From assembly GCA_029817715.1 (NCBI GenBank), contig JARUPY010000090.1, forward strand, positions 310,001 through 374,000: 64,000 nt of DNA, read 5' to 3'. This document shows, piece by piece, positions 30,646-39,568 of the stretch. This DNA comes from Melastoma dodecandrum. Lineage: Eukaryota > Streptophyta > Magnoliopsida > Myrtales > Melastomataceae. Below the pieces are notes generated by a model. It saw nothing but the letters and a program-made list of their open reading frames with translations, made no database searches and was not told the DNA's origin. Numbering within the stretch: position 1 is the stretch's first letter; the number at the start of each line of letters is the position of its first letter. Position numbers and translations under genes: made by a program.

Positions 30646-31139
30646 GGCGGACTCGGTATTGGCTCGGGCGGTGAGACCCTAAGCTGGCGAAGAGCATACC
30701 TCACGAACGCGTCGAAGTCGTGAGGATCATCGTTAACCGGTATACAGAGGGGAAGGTCTTCAGTCTGCATCCTGAGAAGTCCAAGCTTGGCGTTGAACGG
30801 GAAGTCGTGGATGCCTGTGTGAGAGGTGAGACCCTTAAGGTCTTTTGGCCCGCAGGTGTTGGTATGCGGGTGGATTGGCCGCCAATCCATTCTCCAGATC
30901 CGAAGGTCGCGTCCCTGGAGTGTCGTTATGAGCGAAATACTGGCGTCCATTTCGGGCTTTCGTTGAATCGCCCGAAACAACAACCATGCTGTCCCAATCG
31001 TCTGAGACAGAACGTCCAGAGGGAGCGTCATCACGAGAGCGTCAGGCCCGTTGCCTGCCCGCCAGCCGGTCGGCTCCCCGGCTATTTTGTCGGCCTCGAA
31101 AATGAGCCGCATGTCCTGAAGGATTTCGTCCTCGGTCAT
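30624..31139 (-). CDS. Uncharacterised protein, partner of the DUF1828-like gene
   Basis: A 171-residue protein without signal peptide or membrane segment. Visible features are an acidic N-terminus, a central RIWRMDWRPIHPHTN segment rich in Trp and His, and a Pro-rich tail. I do not recognise the family with confidence; it may correspond to a DUF found beside DUF1828 proteins (DUF6978, from memory, unverified). The gene overlaps the next by 22 bases and begins 16 bases after the small exported protein gene, so a three-gene transcript is possible. GC content is lower than in flanking genes. Confidence 0.68.
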   Translation of the reverse strand: MTEDEILQDMRLIFEADKIAGEPTGWRAGNGPDALVMTLPLDVLSQTIGTAWLLFRAIQRKPEMDASISLITTLQGRDLRIWRMDWRPIHPHTNTCGPKDLKGLTSHTGIHDFPFNAKLGLLRMQTEDLPLCIPVNDDPHDFDAFVRYALRQLRVSPPEPIPSPPWSATLF

Positions 31140-31155
31140 TTTCGGCGCTCACTTC

Positions 31156-31431
31156 TTAGAGCACCGATGCGACTTGTGCTCGGTCGTGAATGGCGAAGCC
31201 CGTCCCCGCCGGGACGTGGTAGGGCCCGCTCACCGCGGCGTAGAAGCCGTTTGCCGAGGTCACGACCATCAGCGGCGAGATGCTGAAGGTCCGCGCCAGG
31301 CCGATCGCCTCGTCCTTCGTGGCGCCGCTGGCTAGTCCCACCCAAAACTGATCGCCGTCGAGGCGCAGCGTCTCGCCCTTCGCGGGGAGCGTGAGCAGGC
31401 AAATGAGTAACGCAAGAACGAACGCACGCAT
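31156..31431 (-). CDS. Small exported protein
   Basis: A 91-residue protein with a clear signal peptide (MRAFVLALLICLLTLPAKG). The mature part contains DQFWVGLASGATKDEAIGLA and ends in a short beta-rich segment; this loosely recalls SPOR-like folds but cannot be assigned. GGAAG lies five bases before ATG 31431; ATG 31443 four codons upstream is an alternative. It precedes the two uncharacterised genes on the same strand by 16 bases. Confidence 0.65.
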   Translation of the reverse strand: MRAFVLALLICLLTLPAKGETLRLDGDQFWVGLASGATKDEAIGLARTFSISPLMVVTSANGFYAAVSGPYHVPAGTGFAIHDRAQVASVL

Positions 31432-31565
31432 GGAGACTTCCATCGACGTCGCAAGCTTAGGCGGCATCCCCGATGGTTTTCAACCCAGATTTGGCGCCAG
31501 CAAACCCCGCCTTGCCTGAGCCGCATCGAGCGGCCACTTAGGTCTCGCGCCGCACCTCCGCGCGT

Positions 31566-32705
31566 GTGCTTTGGAGAGGACCGATCCGCCTGCTCATCTT
31601 CGGCCTGGTTTATCTCTTCATCGCGGCCCGCTTCATCTGGCCGCTCCACCTTCCCCTCTCTGCCAAGATCGCCGCGGCGGCGGTCGTGCTCATCGCCTCG
31701 CAGTACCACCAGTGGTGCAAGCTCTCCTCGGGCTCGGTGTTTGCGCCGGAGTTTCCGCGGCCGCTGATCCTCCTCTTCAACTGGGCGCTCGGCGCGCTCT
31801 TCGTGCTCACCGTGCTGCAGCTGCTGCTCGACGGCGGCTTGCTGCTCGGGCTGCTCGTGCACGGCAGCTGGCCTGATGTGCCGGACGGCGTCCGCTATGC
31901 GATGGCCGGCGTCGCCGCGCTGGCGGGGGCAATCGGCGTGCAGCAGGCGGTGCGCGTGCCGCCGCGGCGCGACGTCGAGGTCGCCATCCGCGGGCTGCCG
32001 CAAGCCTTCGACGGCTACACGATCCTGCAGCTCACCGACCTGCATCTCAGCCGCCTGTTTCCGGGCGCCTGGGCGCGGGCGATGGTCGCGCGCGCCAACG
32101 CGCTCGGCGCCGACATCATCCTCATCACCGGCGATCTCATCGACGGCACGATCGCGGCGCGGCGCGACGACATTCCCGCGCTGCGCGACCTGCGGGCGCC
32201 CGACGGCGTCCACGTCGTCTCCGGTAACCACGAGGCGATCTTCGGCTACGCGGCGTGGATGGCGCAGCATGCGGCGCTGGGCCTGCAGCCGCTCGAGAAC
32301 GATCACCTCGTGCTCGAGCGCGACGGCGGCAAGCTCGTCGTCGTCGGCGTCAGCGACCGGTCGGTGCGCCGTCGCCGTCTCGTGCCGGACATCGCAGCGA
32401 CGCTCGACGCCGCGCCGAAGGGCCACCCGCTCATCTTGATGAACCATCAGCCCGGCGAAGCGCGGCTCGCCGCGGCGCGCGGCGTCGCGCTGCAGCTCTC
32501 CGGGCACACGCACGGCGGGCTCATCGTCGGCATCGATCGGATCGCCGCGCGCGCCAACGCCGGCTTCGTGTCGGGCCGCTACGACGTCGACGGGATGACG
32601 CTCTACGTCAACAACGGCACCGCGCTGTGGCCGGGCTTCGCGGTGCGGCTCGGGCGCCCGTCGGAGCTGACGCTGTTCACGCTGCGCCGGGCCGCGAGCG
32701 CGTGA
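31566..32705 (+). CDS. Membrane-anchored metallophosphoesterase (YkuE/YaeI-like)
   Basis: A 379-residue protein with four or so N-terminal membrane segments (to about residue 125) and a calcineurin-like phosphoesterase domain. The di-metal ligands appear as LTDLHLSRL, ITGDLIDG, VSGNHEAIFG, LMNHQPGEA and SGHTHGGL. Relatives such as YkuE and YaeI act on phospholipids or nucleotides at the membrane; the substrate is unknown here. The start is uncertain: GTG 31566 has only a weak ribosome site. It ends seven bases from the convergent chaA. Confidence 0.87.
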   Translation: MLWRGPIRLLIFGLVYLFIAARFIWPLHLPLSAKIAAAAVVLIASQYHQWCKLSSGSVFAPEFPRPLILLFNWALGALFVLTVLQLLLDGGLLLGLLVHGSWPDVPDGVRYAMAGVAALAGAIGVQQAVRVPPRRDVEVAIRGLPQAFDGYTILQLTDLHLSRLFPGAWARAMVARANALGADIILITGDLIDGTIAARRDDIPALRDLRAPDGVHVVSGNHEAIFGYAAWMAQHAALGLQPLENDHLVLERDGGKLVVVGVSDRSVRRRRLVPDIAATLDAAPKGHPLILMNHQPGEARLAAARGVALQLSGHTHGGLIVGIDRIAARANAGFVSGRYDVDGMTLYVNNGTALWPGFAVRLGRPSELTLFTLRRAASA

Positions 32706-32712
32706 GGGCCGC

Positions 32713-33822
32713 CTACGGCTGGAAGATCAGCGTCACGTAGACGAAGAACACCACCAGGTGCATCGCGCCCTCGAGGATCGTGGTGCGCGCGCCGGAGAAG
32801 GTGAGCGTGGCGAGCACCAGCGTCATCGCCAGCAGCACCATCTCGGCCGGCGGCAGGCCGAGCACGATGTCGCCGCCGGTGATCACGCTGACGGCGACGA
32901 TGGCCGGCACGGTGAGGCCGATCGTCGAGGCGGCGGCGCCGAGGCAGAGATTGATGCCGCGCTGCAGCTGGTTGGCGGAGACCGCGCGCAGCGCCGTGAT
33001 GCCTTCGGGTGCCAGCACGATGAGCGCGATGACGAGTCCGCCCAGCGCCTCCGGCAGGCCGGCGGCGGCGAGCCCGCGGTCGAGCAGTACAGCGAGCTTC
33101 TTCGACAAGAGCACGATCGGCAGGATCGAGGCGACGAGCAGGACGGCGTGGCGCGCCAGGGCCTCGCGGCCCTTGCGATCGTGCGTGCCCTCGGCGAAGG
33201 CGGGGTCGGTGTCGCTCTCGGCCGGCGGATCGAGGAAGAAGCCGGTGTGGCGCGCCGTCTGCACGACGAGGAAGGTCGCATAGAGCGCAAGGCAGAAGAC
33301 CGAGAAGGCGATCTCCTGGCCGTAGGTGAGCGTGCCGCCCGGCGTCGAGCGGGTGAAAGAGGGCAGGATGAACGCGATGACCGACAGCGGGATGATCGTC
33401 GCGAGATAGGCGGAGGCCCCCTGCATGTTGTAGCGCTGCGCGCCGTGGCGCAGGCCGCCGACGAGCAGGCCGAGCCCGACGATGCCGTTCATCACGCTCA
33501 TCACGACCGCGAACATCGTGTCGCGCCCGAGCGTCGACGCGGCATGGTGCTGGCCTTGCCCGCCGAGCATGACGGCGGCGATCAGCGCCACCTCGATGAG
33601 CACGATGGCGAGCGTGAGGACCAGCGTGCCGTAGGGCTCGCCGAGAATCTCCGCGAGATGCTCCGCCTCCTCGGTGACGCCGAAGGCCGACCACAGCATG
33701 ATCGCGAGCAGGCCGGCGAACAGCAGCGCGTCCTGCCAGGCGCCGAGGCCCGCGAACATCGCCGGCAGCGCGAAGGCGGCGGCGACGGCCGCCCAGGCGA
33801 CGAGAAGGCGGAGAAGGGTCAA
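32713..33822 (-). CDS. chaA: Ca2+/H+ (Na+/H+) antiporter, ChaA-like
   Basis: A 369-residue CaCA-family exchanger with 10-11 membrane helices. Two homologous halves carry the ion-binding alpha-repeat glutamates, in VTLEE-like FGVTEEAEHLAEILGEPYGT and VLAPEGITALRAVSAN. Both segments are characteristic of ChaA/YrbG-type antiporters, which export cations under alkaline or salt stress. The start is TTG 33822 with GAGG seven to eight bases upstream. It lies 34 bases after the TSUP exporter gene on the same strand and may be in one transcript with ggt-TSUP. Confidence 0.85.
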   Translation of the reverse strand: MTLLRLLVAWAAVAAAFALPAMFAGLGAWQDALLFAGLLAIMLWSAFGVTEEAEHLAEILGEPYGTLVLTLAIVLIEVALIAAVMLGGQGQHHAASTLGRDTMFAVVMSVMNGIVGLGLLVGGLRHGAQRYNMQGASAYLATIIPLSVIAFILPSFTRSTPGGTLTYGQEIAFSVFCLALYATFLVVQTARHTGFFLDPPAESDTDPAFAEGTHDRKGREALARHAVLLVASILPIVLLSKKLAVLLDRGLAAAGLPEALGGLVIALIVLAPEGITALRAVSANQLQRGINLCLGAAASTIGLTVPAIVAVSVITGGDIVLGLPPAEMVLLAMTLVLATLTFSGARTTILEGAMHLVVFFVYVTLIFQP

Positions 33823-33856
33823 GCGGGGTCCTCGCGGGTGTGGCGCGACGTGCTTA

Positions 33857-34603
33857 TCATCCGATCGCGCCGCGTAGCACGGAGGCGACGAGCAGGATCG
33901 CCGCGACGCCGGCGGTGACGCGGACGAGCAGGATCACGCGCGGCGGCGAGATCCAGGCGCGGAGCCCAAAGCCGGCGGCGATGCCGACGAGCGTGGTGCC
34001 GACGAGCAGCGCGAACGGGCCCTCGCCGAGCGTGCCGCGCGCCGGCCAGCCCACCCAGAGGAGCGCCGAGCCGTAGCCGACGATGGAGATCGGCTGCATC
34101 GTGCGGCGGATGTCGGCGCCGGAGCGGCCGACGCGCGCGAGCGCCATCGGGATGATCGGGCCGGGCGTCGCCGTCCACACCGTGACCGCGCCGGTCACGA
34201 GGCCCGCAAGGGCGATCCCGGCCGAGCCCGCCGCAGGGCTCGGCGCGGCCTCGGGCGAGGGCGGCCGCGGCAGCGCCACGACGAGCAGGACGATCGCGGT
34301 GATGAGCTTCAGCGCCGCATCCGACAGGCCGGGGATCAGCGAGGCGACGAAGCCCCCCGCCAGCGTCGCGAGGGCGGCGAAGAGCGCGTCGCGCCACAGC
34401 ACGGCGCGCGCGTCGACGACGGTGGCGACGATCGAGACGAGCAAGTTGAGGCCGAGGAGGACCGGGACGCCGGTCTTCGGCCCGAGCCAGAGCAGCATGA
34501 AGGCGCCGCAGACGACGCTCAGCCCGGCGCCCACCGCGACCTGGATGGCCGAGCCGGCGAGGACGAGGATGAGCGCCGCGACGAGGCTCGGCGAAATGCT
34601 CAA
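33857..34603 (-). CDS. TSUP-family (TauE/SafE) exporter
   Basis: A 248-residue membrane protein with about eight helices in two similar halves, each containing a glycine-rich segment (AIQVAVGAGLSVVCGA; GLVTGAVTVWTATPGP) typical of TSUP/TauE transporters, which move sulfite, sulfoacetate or other small sulfur anions. The start is TTG 34603, sharing TTGA with the ggt stop, so translation is coupled to gamma-glutamyltransferase. This suggests export or recycling of a sulfur compound linked to glutathione breakdown, which is an inference. Confidence 0.83.
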   Translation of the reverse strand: MSISPSLVAALILVLAGSAIQVAVGAGLSVVCGAFMLLWLGPKTGVPVLLGLNLLVSIVATVVDARAVLWRDALFAALATLAGGFVASLIPGLSDAALKLITAIVLLVVALPRPPSPEAAPSPAAGSAGIALAGLVTGAVTVWTATPGPIIPMALARVGRSGADIRRTMQPISIVGYGSALLWVGWPARGTLGEGPFALLVGTTLVGIAAGFGLRAWISPPRVILLVRVTAGVAAILLVASVLRGAIG

Positions 34604-36309
34604 TAACCCACCGCGAGCGTGCCGCGCTGGCGCGGGTCGGCGGCGCCGGCGAGCAGGCCGTCGGCGATGGCGATCGAGGAGGCCGAGCCCCAGGCGTCGC
34701 GCGGCGACAGCTCGTAGCCCATGTCTCGCAGCAGGCGCTGCGTGTCGGGGGACAGTCCCGGCTCGATGAACAGCTTGTCGGGCAGCAGCTGGTCGTGCAC
34801 GCGCGGCATCTCGGTCGCGGCGGCGATGTTGAGCTTGAAGTCGACCCGATCGAGGATGAGCTGCAGCACGGTGGTGATGATCGTCGAGCCGCCGGGCGAG
34901 CCGGTGACGAGCTCCAGCTTGCCGTCCCGAAACATCATCGTCGGCGTCATCGAGGAGAGCGGGCGTTTGCGTGGGCCGGGCGCGTTCGCCTTGCCGCCGG
35001 TGAGCCCGAAGGCGTTGGGCGCGCCGGGCTTGGCGGCGAAGTCGTCGAGCTCGTCGTTGAGGAGCACGCCGGTACCGTCGGCGACGAGGCCGACGCCGAA
35101 GGAGAGGTTGAGCGTGTAGGTGTTGGCGACGGCATTGCCGTCGGCATCGATCACCGAGAAATGCGTGGTCTGCTCGCTCTCGTAGGGCGCGGGGTCGACG
35201 GCGGCGATCTCGCGCGCCGGCCTGGCGCGGTCGGGCGGGATGAGGGCGCGCAGCTTGGCGGCATAGGCCTTCGAGATCAGTCCCTTCACCGGGACGTCGA
35301 CGAAGGCGGGATCGGCGAGATATTCGGCGCGGTCGGCATAAGCGAGCTTTTCCGCCTCCGCCATGTCGTGGATGGTCTTCGCCGACAGCGCGCCCTGCGC
35401 GGCGAGGGGCAGGTCTTCGAGGATGTTGAGAAGCTCGATGACATGCACGCCGCCCGACGACGGCGGCGGCATCGAGACGATCGTATGCCCGCGATACGTC
35501 CCTTGGAGCGGCGTGCGCTCGATCGCGCGATAGCCGGCGAGATCGTCCATCGTCATCGCGCCGCCCGCCGCCTTCACCGCGGCGACGATCTTTTGCGCGA
35601 CGGGGCCTTCGTAGAAGCCTTTCGGGCCGTCCTTCGCGATGGCCGCGAGCGTGTCGGCGAGATCGGTTTGGCGCAAAACCTCGCCGTGGCCGAGCGGCGA
35701 GCCGTCCGGATGCAGGAAGATCGCCGCCGACGACGGCCAGCGCTTCAGGCGCGTCGCCTTGGCGAGCGAATCGGCAAGGTCCTCCTCGACGGGGATGCCG
35801 TCGCGGGCGAGCTTCTCCGCCGGCGCGGCGAGGTCGGCGAGCGTGAACTTGTGCGAGCCGTACGTGTCGAGCGCCAGCGCGAGGCCGGCGACGGTGCCCG
35901 GCGTGCCGACGGCGAGGCCGGTGTCGCGCGACAGCCGCGCCACCGCGTTGCCTGCGGCGTCGAGAAAGACGTCCGATCGGGTCGCGGCGGGGGCCGTCTC
36001 GCGATAGTCGATCGCGACGGTCTTTCCCGCCTTGGCCAGATGCACGAGCATGAAGCCGCCGCCGCCGAGGTTTCCGGCGCGGGGCAGGGTGACGGCGAGC
36101 GCGAAGGCCGTCGCCACCGCCGCATCGACGGCGTTGCCGCCCTTCTTCAGGATCTCGAGCCCGACGCGGGCGGCGGTCCCCTCCTGCGCGACCACCATGC
36201 CGTGGCGGGCGATGACGGGCAGGTTGCGGGCGCCCTGGCCGAGGATCGGCGGCGGCGGCTCGGCCTGCGCGGGCAGGGGCAGGAGCAGGGCGACGAAGAG
36301 GGAGATCAC
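34600..36309 (-). CDS. ggt: Gamma-glutamyltransferase
   Basis: A 569-residue periplasmic Ntn-hydrolase cleaving the gamma-glutamyl bond of glutathione. A signal peptide (LFVALLLPLPAQA) is followed by GMVVAQEGTAARVG, the GNAVDAAVA segment, the autoprocessing and nucleophile Thr in QTTHFSVID, and PLSSMTPTM. GTG 36309 is the start; the GGAGAAGGAAGGG before it belongs to the intergenic repeat, so the repeat supplies the ribosome site. The frame continues upstream only through repeat sequence. It is coupled to the TSUP gene by a TTGA overlap. Confidence 0.92.
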   Translation of the reverse strand: MISLFVALLLPLPAQAEPPPPILGQGARNLPVIARHGMVVAQEGTAARVGLEILKKGGNAVDAAVATAFALAVTLPRAGNLGGGGFMLVHLAKAGKTVAIDYRETAPAATRSDVFLDAAGNAVARLSRDTGLAVGTPGTVAGLALALDTYGSHKFTLADLAAPAEKLARDGIPVEEDLADSLAKATRLKRWPSSAAIFLHPDGSPLGHGEVLRQTDLADTLAAIAKDGPKGFYEGPVAQKIVAAVKAAGGAMTMDDLAGYRAIERTPLQGTYRGHTIVSMPPPSSGGVHVIELLNILEDLPLAAQGALSAKTIHDMAEAEKLAYADRAEYLADPAFVDVPVKGLISKAYAAKLRALIPPDRARPAREIAAVDPAPYESEQTTHFSVIDADGNAVANTYTLNLSFGVGLVADGTGVLLNDELDDFAAKPGAPNAFGLTGGKANAPGPRKRPLSSMTPTMMFRDGKLELVTGSPGGSTIITTVLQLILDRVDFKLNIAAATEMPRVHDQLLPDKLFIEPGLSPDTQRLLRDMGYELSPRDAWGSASSIAIADGLLAGAADPRQRGTLAVGY

Positions 36310-36315
36310 GCCCTT

Positions 36316-36463
36316 CCTTCTCCCGCCTGCGGGAGAAGGTGGCCCCGCGAAGCGGGGTCGGATGAGGGCGCTTTCCGTTCGGGCGCCCAGCCTCCGCGGA
36401 GCGGAACCGCCCCTCATCCGACCCGACTTCGTCGGGCCACCTTGTCCCGCAGGCGGGAGAAGG
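36316..36463. repeat. BIME-like inverted repeat pair 2
   Basis: Opposed copies at 36316-36368 and 36410-36463. The left copy has the CCCCGC-gaa-GCGGGG palindrome and the right one CCCGAC-ttc-GTCGGG, again one of each subtype. The left end touches the ggt start codon. Confidence 0.9.
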
Positions 36464-36603
36464 GATGTCGCGGAAGGCTTCTCATCATAGGACGGCGTCA
36501 AACGTTGGCTCCCGTGTCATAATCATTTGTGGCCAAACCTTCGACATCACCGGGCTCCGACGCCCCCGCCGCGTTGATGCGAAAGCCTCGAGAGTAGCCG
36601 AGA

Positions 36604-37206
36604 TCAGTCGTGCCCGTCGTCGCCCTGGCGTGGCTCGAGACGGCTCTTGGCCGCCTCCAGGGCGTCGTCCCGCGATCTCTGGACCCGCTGCAGGTCGAGC
36701 GTCCGTCCGCGTGCGGTCGCACGATCCAGGACCTCATCGGCCGATTGAATGATCCCATGCCGCTCCAGCGCGCGAAGCCAGTCTCCGGTCGAGATCGCAT
36801 AGCAGAAGTTCGGCAGGATGACCGTGCGCTTTCGCAGGTCCGTGTCCTCGAACAAGAGAAACATGTGTCGCGACGGATGAAGCCGGGCGTTCGTGGTCAG
36901 GACCTCGACGGCCGCGGCCTCGCCCATGCCCCGGATCGAGCGACCGTCGCGCAGGCGCTGCAACTGGTCCTGTCCGACCTCGGTGGGCCGCATCGACACG
37001 AGATCGTCGTTTCGCGCCAGCCAGTCGATGAGCTCGGAGGCGCCCGGGGCGCCTTCGACACGGGTCGCTTCGACCCAGACAGCATCAGGTATGACGACCC
37101 GGAGGCCCGGCGCGGTGAGCGCCCTCAGGCCCTCGCCGAGAGCGAGCGTGATGAGCGGCGACGTGTCTGTGATAAGCAGATCGTTCGTTGGCCGGATCGG
37201 GCTCAT
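36604..37206 (-). CDS. PIN-like toxin of a toxin-antitoxin pair
   Basis: A 200-residue protein whose N-terminus LLITDTSPLITLALGEG is the first acidic motif of a PIN-type RNase. A second acidic position is in GMGEAAAVEVL and a third in LFEDTDLRKR. It is longer than VapC (about 130), with a helical C-terminal extension rich in Arg and Asp. PIN toxins cleave RNA when not bound by their antitoxin. Its ATG overlaps the stop of the small upstream gene (ATGA), the classical arrangement of such pairs. Confidence 0.75.
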   Translation of the reverse strand: MSPIRPTNDLLITDTSPLITLALGEGLRALTAPGLRVVIPDAVWVEATRVEGAPGASELIDWLARNDDLVSMRPTEVGQDQLQRLRDGRSIRGMGEAAAVEVLTTNARLHPSRHMFLLFEDTDLRKRTVILPNFCYAISTGDWLRALERHGIIQSADEVLDRATARGRTLDLQRVQRSRDDALEAAKSRLEPRQGDDGHD

Positions 37207-37436
37207 CCCTTCAGCACGTACGCGAGCCTTTCGAGACCGGCGCGGCGTGTGGCGGCATTAGGTCCGTCGAGGTCGGCGATTGGGGGCCTTAGCCCAAGCT
37301 CGGCGAGGTCCGCGAGCACGCCGATCGTCCGGACATGCCCGGCGTCACGCAGCTCCTGAATTGAAAGCTCGCCCGCCGCATAGCGGCGAGCGAGCGAGTG
37401 ACGTGTCGACTGCGGCAACTCGTTGGGCCCGTTCAT
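37203..37436 (-). CDS. Small antitoxin-like protein
   Basis: A 77-residue mainly helical protein preceding the PIN-like gene with a 4-base overlap. The segment HSLARRYAAGELSIQELRDA resembles the start of UPF0175/phd-like antitoxins that guide DNA binding; the C-terminal half would wrap the toxin. Family assignment is tentative. It begins 21 bases downstream of the ftsH stop in the same orientation, so it may ride on ftsH transcription; no separate promoter is obvious. Confidence 0.65.
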   Translation of the reverse strand: MNGPNELPQSTRHSLARRYAAGELSIQELRDAGHVRTIGVLADLAELGLRPPIADLDGPNAATRRAGLERLAYVLKG

Positions 37437-37457
37437 CGCAGACCTTCGAAGTGTCGT

Positions 37458-38682
37458 TCAGGACGGCTGCGGCTCGAGGCCGCCCGGCTCGGGGCCCTGC
37501 TTCGGGCGCGTCGCGCCGGTCGCCGGCACGGTCGAGCCGCGCGGCGGCGGGGTCGAATCGTCGCCGGTATCGCGCACCGGCGTCTTGCCGTTCAGCAGGC
37601 CGATGATCTCGTCGCCGGACAGCGTCTCGTATTCCATCAGGCCCTTGGCGAGCGTCTCGAGATCCTCGCGCTTGGTTGTGATGATGCGCGTCGCCTCCGA
37701 CAGGCCCATCTCGACCAGGCGGCGGACCTCGCCGTCGATCTTGCGCGAGGTTTCCTCGGAGAGCGTGTTCTGCCGGCCCATCGAATAGCCGAGGAACACC
37801 TCCTCCTGGTTCTCGCCGTACATCACGGTGCCCAGGTCGTCGGAGAAGCCCCAGCGGGTGACCATCGCGCGGGCGAGCTTGGTCGCCTGCTCGATGTCGG
37901 ACTGCGCGCCCGACGTCACCTTGTCCTTGCCGAACACGATCTCCTCTGAGACGCGGCCGCCCATCAGCACGGCGAGGCGCGAGGTCATCTGCTCGTAGCT
38001 CATCGAGAGCTTGTCGCGCTCGGGGAGCTGCATGACCATGCCGAGGGCGCGGCCGCGCGGGATGATCGTCGCCTTGTGGACCGGGTCGGTCGCCGGCACG
38101 TTGAGCGCGACCAGCGCGTGGCCGCCCTCGTGATAGGCGGTGAGCTTCTTTTCCTGCTCGGTCATGACCAGCGTGCGGCGCTCCGCGCCCATCATGATCT
38201 TGTCCTTCGAATCCTCGAACTCGACCATGGTGACGATGCGCTTGCCGCGCCGCGCCGCCATCAGCGCCGCCTCGTTGACGAGGTTCATCAGGTCGGCGCC
38301 GGAGAAGCCCGGCGTGCCGCGCGCGACGACCTTGAGGTCGACGTCGGGCGACAGCGGCACCTTGCGCACGTGCACCTTGAGGATGCGCTCGCGGCCGATG
38401 ACGTCGGGGTTCGGCACGACGATCTGGCGGTCGAAGCGGCCGGGACGCAGCAGCGCGGGGTCGAGCACGTCGGGGCGGTTCGTCGCGGCGATGAGGATGA
38501 TGCCCTCGTTGGCCTCGAAGCCGTCCATCTCGACGAGCAGCTGGTTCAGCGTCTGCTCGCGCTCGTCGTTGCCGCCGCCGAGGCCGGCGCCGCGATGGCG
38601 GCCGACCGCGTCGATCTCGTCGATGAAGATGATGCAGGGCGCGTTCTTCTTCGCCTGCTCGAACATGTCGCGCACGCGGCTC

Positions 38683-38714
<32 letters not shown>

Positions 38715-39383
38715 GGAGCCCGAGATCGTGAAGAACGGCACGTTGGCTTCGCCGGCGATGGCGCGGGCGAGCAGCGTCTTGCCGGTGCCGGGCGGGCCGA
38801 CCAGCAGCACGCCGCGCGGGATGCGGCCGCCGAGGCGCTGGAACTTCTGCGGATCGCGGAGAAACTCGACGATCTCCTGCAGGTCTTCCTTGGCCTCGTC
38901 GACGCCGGCGACGTCCTCGAACGTCACGCGGCCGTGCGCCTCGGTCAGGAGCTTGGCCTTCGACTTGCCGAAGCCCATGGCTTTGCCGCCGGCCCCCTGC
39001 ATCTGGCGCGAGACGAAGATCCACAGCGCCAGGAAGGCGAGCAGCGGCAGGCCGTTGACCAGCAGCGTGATCAGCCAGGAATTGCCGTCCGACGGCGCCT
39101 TGGCGGTGATCGCGACGTTCTTCTTGTAGAGGTTCTGAACGAGGCTCGGATCGCTCGGCGAATAGGTGGTGAACAGCCGGTTGTCGGTGAAATGGCCGCT
39201 GATCTCCGGCCCGGAGATCGTGACGTCCCTCACGCGGCTCGCGTCGACGTTCTTCAGGAGCTCGGAGAACGTGATCTCCTGCGGGTTCGTCTTCTGCCCC
39301 GGGTTGTTGAAGAGCATCACCAGCGCGACGACGAGCAGGAAGATGATGACCCAGAGGGCGAAGTTGCGGAAATTGGGATTCAT
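37458..39383 (-). CDS. ftsH: ATP-dependent zinc metalloprotease FtsH
   Basis: Membrane AAA+ protease (641 residues) degrading misassembled membrane proteins, RpoH and LpxC in relatives. Two N-terminal membrane segments ([36 protein letters not shown]) flank a periplasmic domain. Walker A is GPPGTGKT, Walker [13 protein letters not shown], the second region of homology [19 protein letters not shown], and the zinc site YHEGGHA. ATG 39383 is the natural start; the frame is open far upstream but that region belongs to tilS. The cpoB-tilS-ftsH order is conserved in alphaproteobacteria. Confidence 0.97.
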
Positions 39384-39568
39384 GAGAGACCCAGGAAGCC
39401 CCGGGCGACGGCCCCGGTGCGGAGGAGAGGATGGCAGGACCTGCTGCCGGTCGAGAGAGCCTCGTGGAGCGTTGAAGCGGCAACATCTGTTGTGCTTCGC
39501 TAACTTGTCGAATGTAAGCCGCCCCTCGGGCATTGCCAAGAGAGCGCCGGGGCCGCGTCGATATGGCC

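Noticed and set aside
30720..31286. Plus-strand open frame of 188 codons in the accessory pocket
   Set aside because: It is antisense to the 171-residue gene, crosses two gene ends and has no ribosome site or domain.
34600..36501. Ggt with a 64-residue upstream extension
   Set aside because: The extra codons are pure repeat sequence; the signal peptide begins at GTG 36309.
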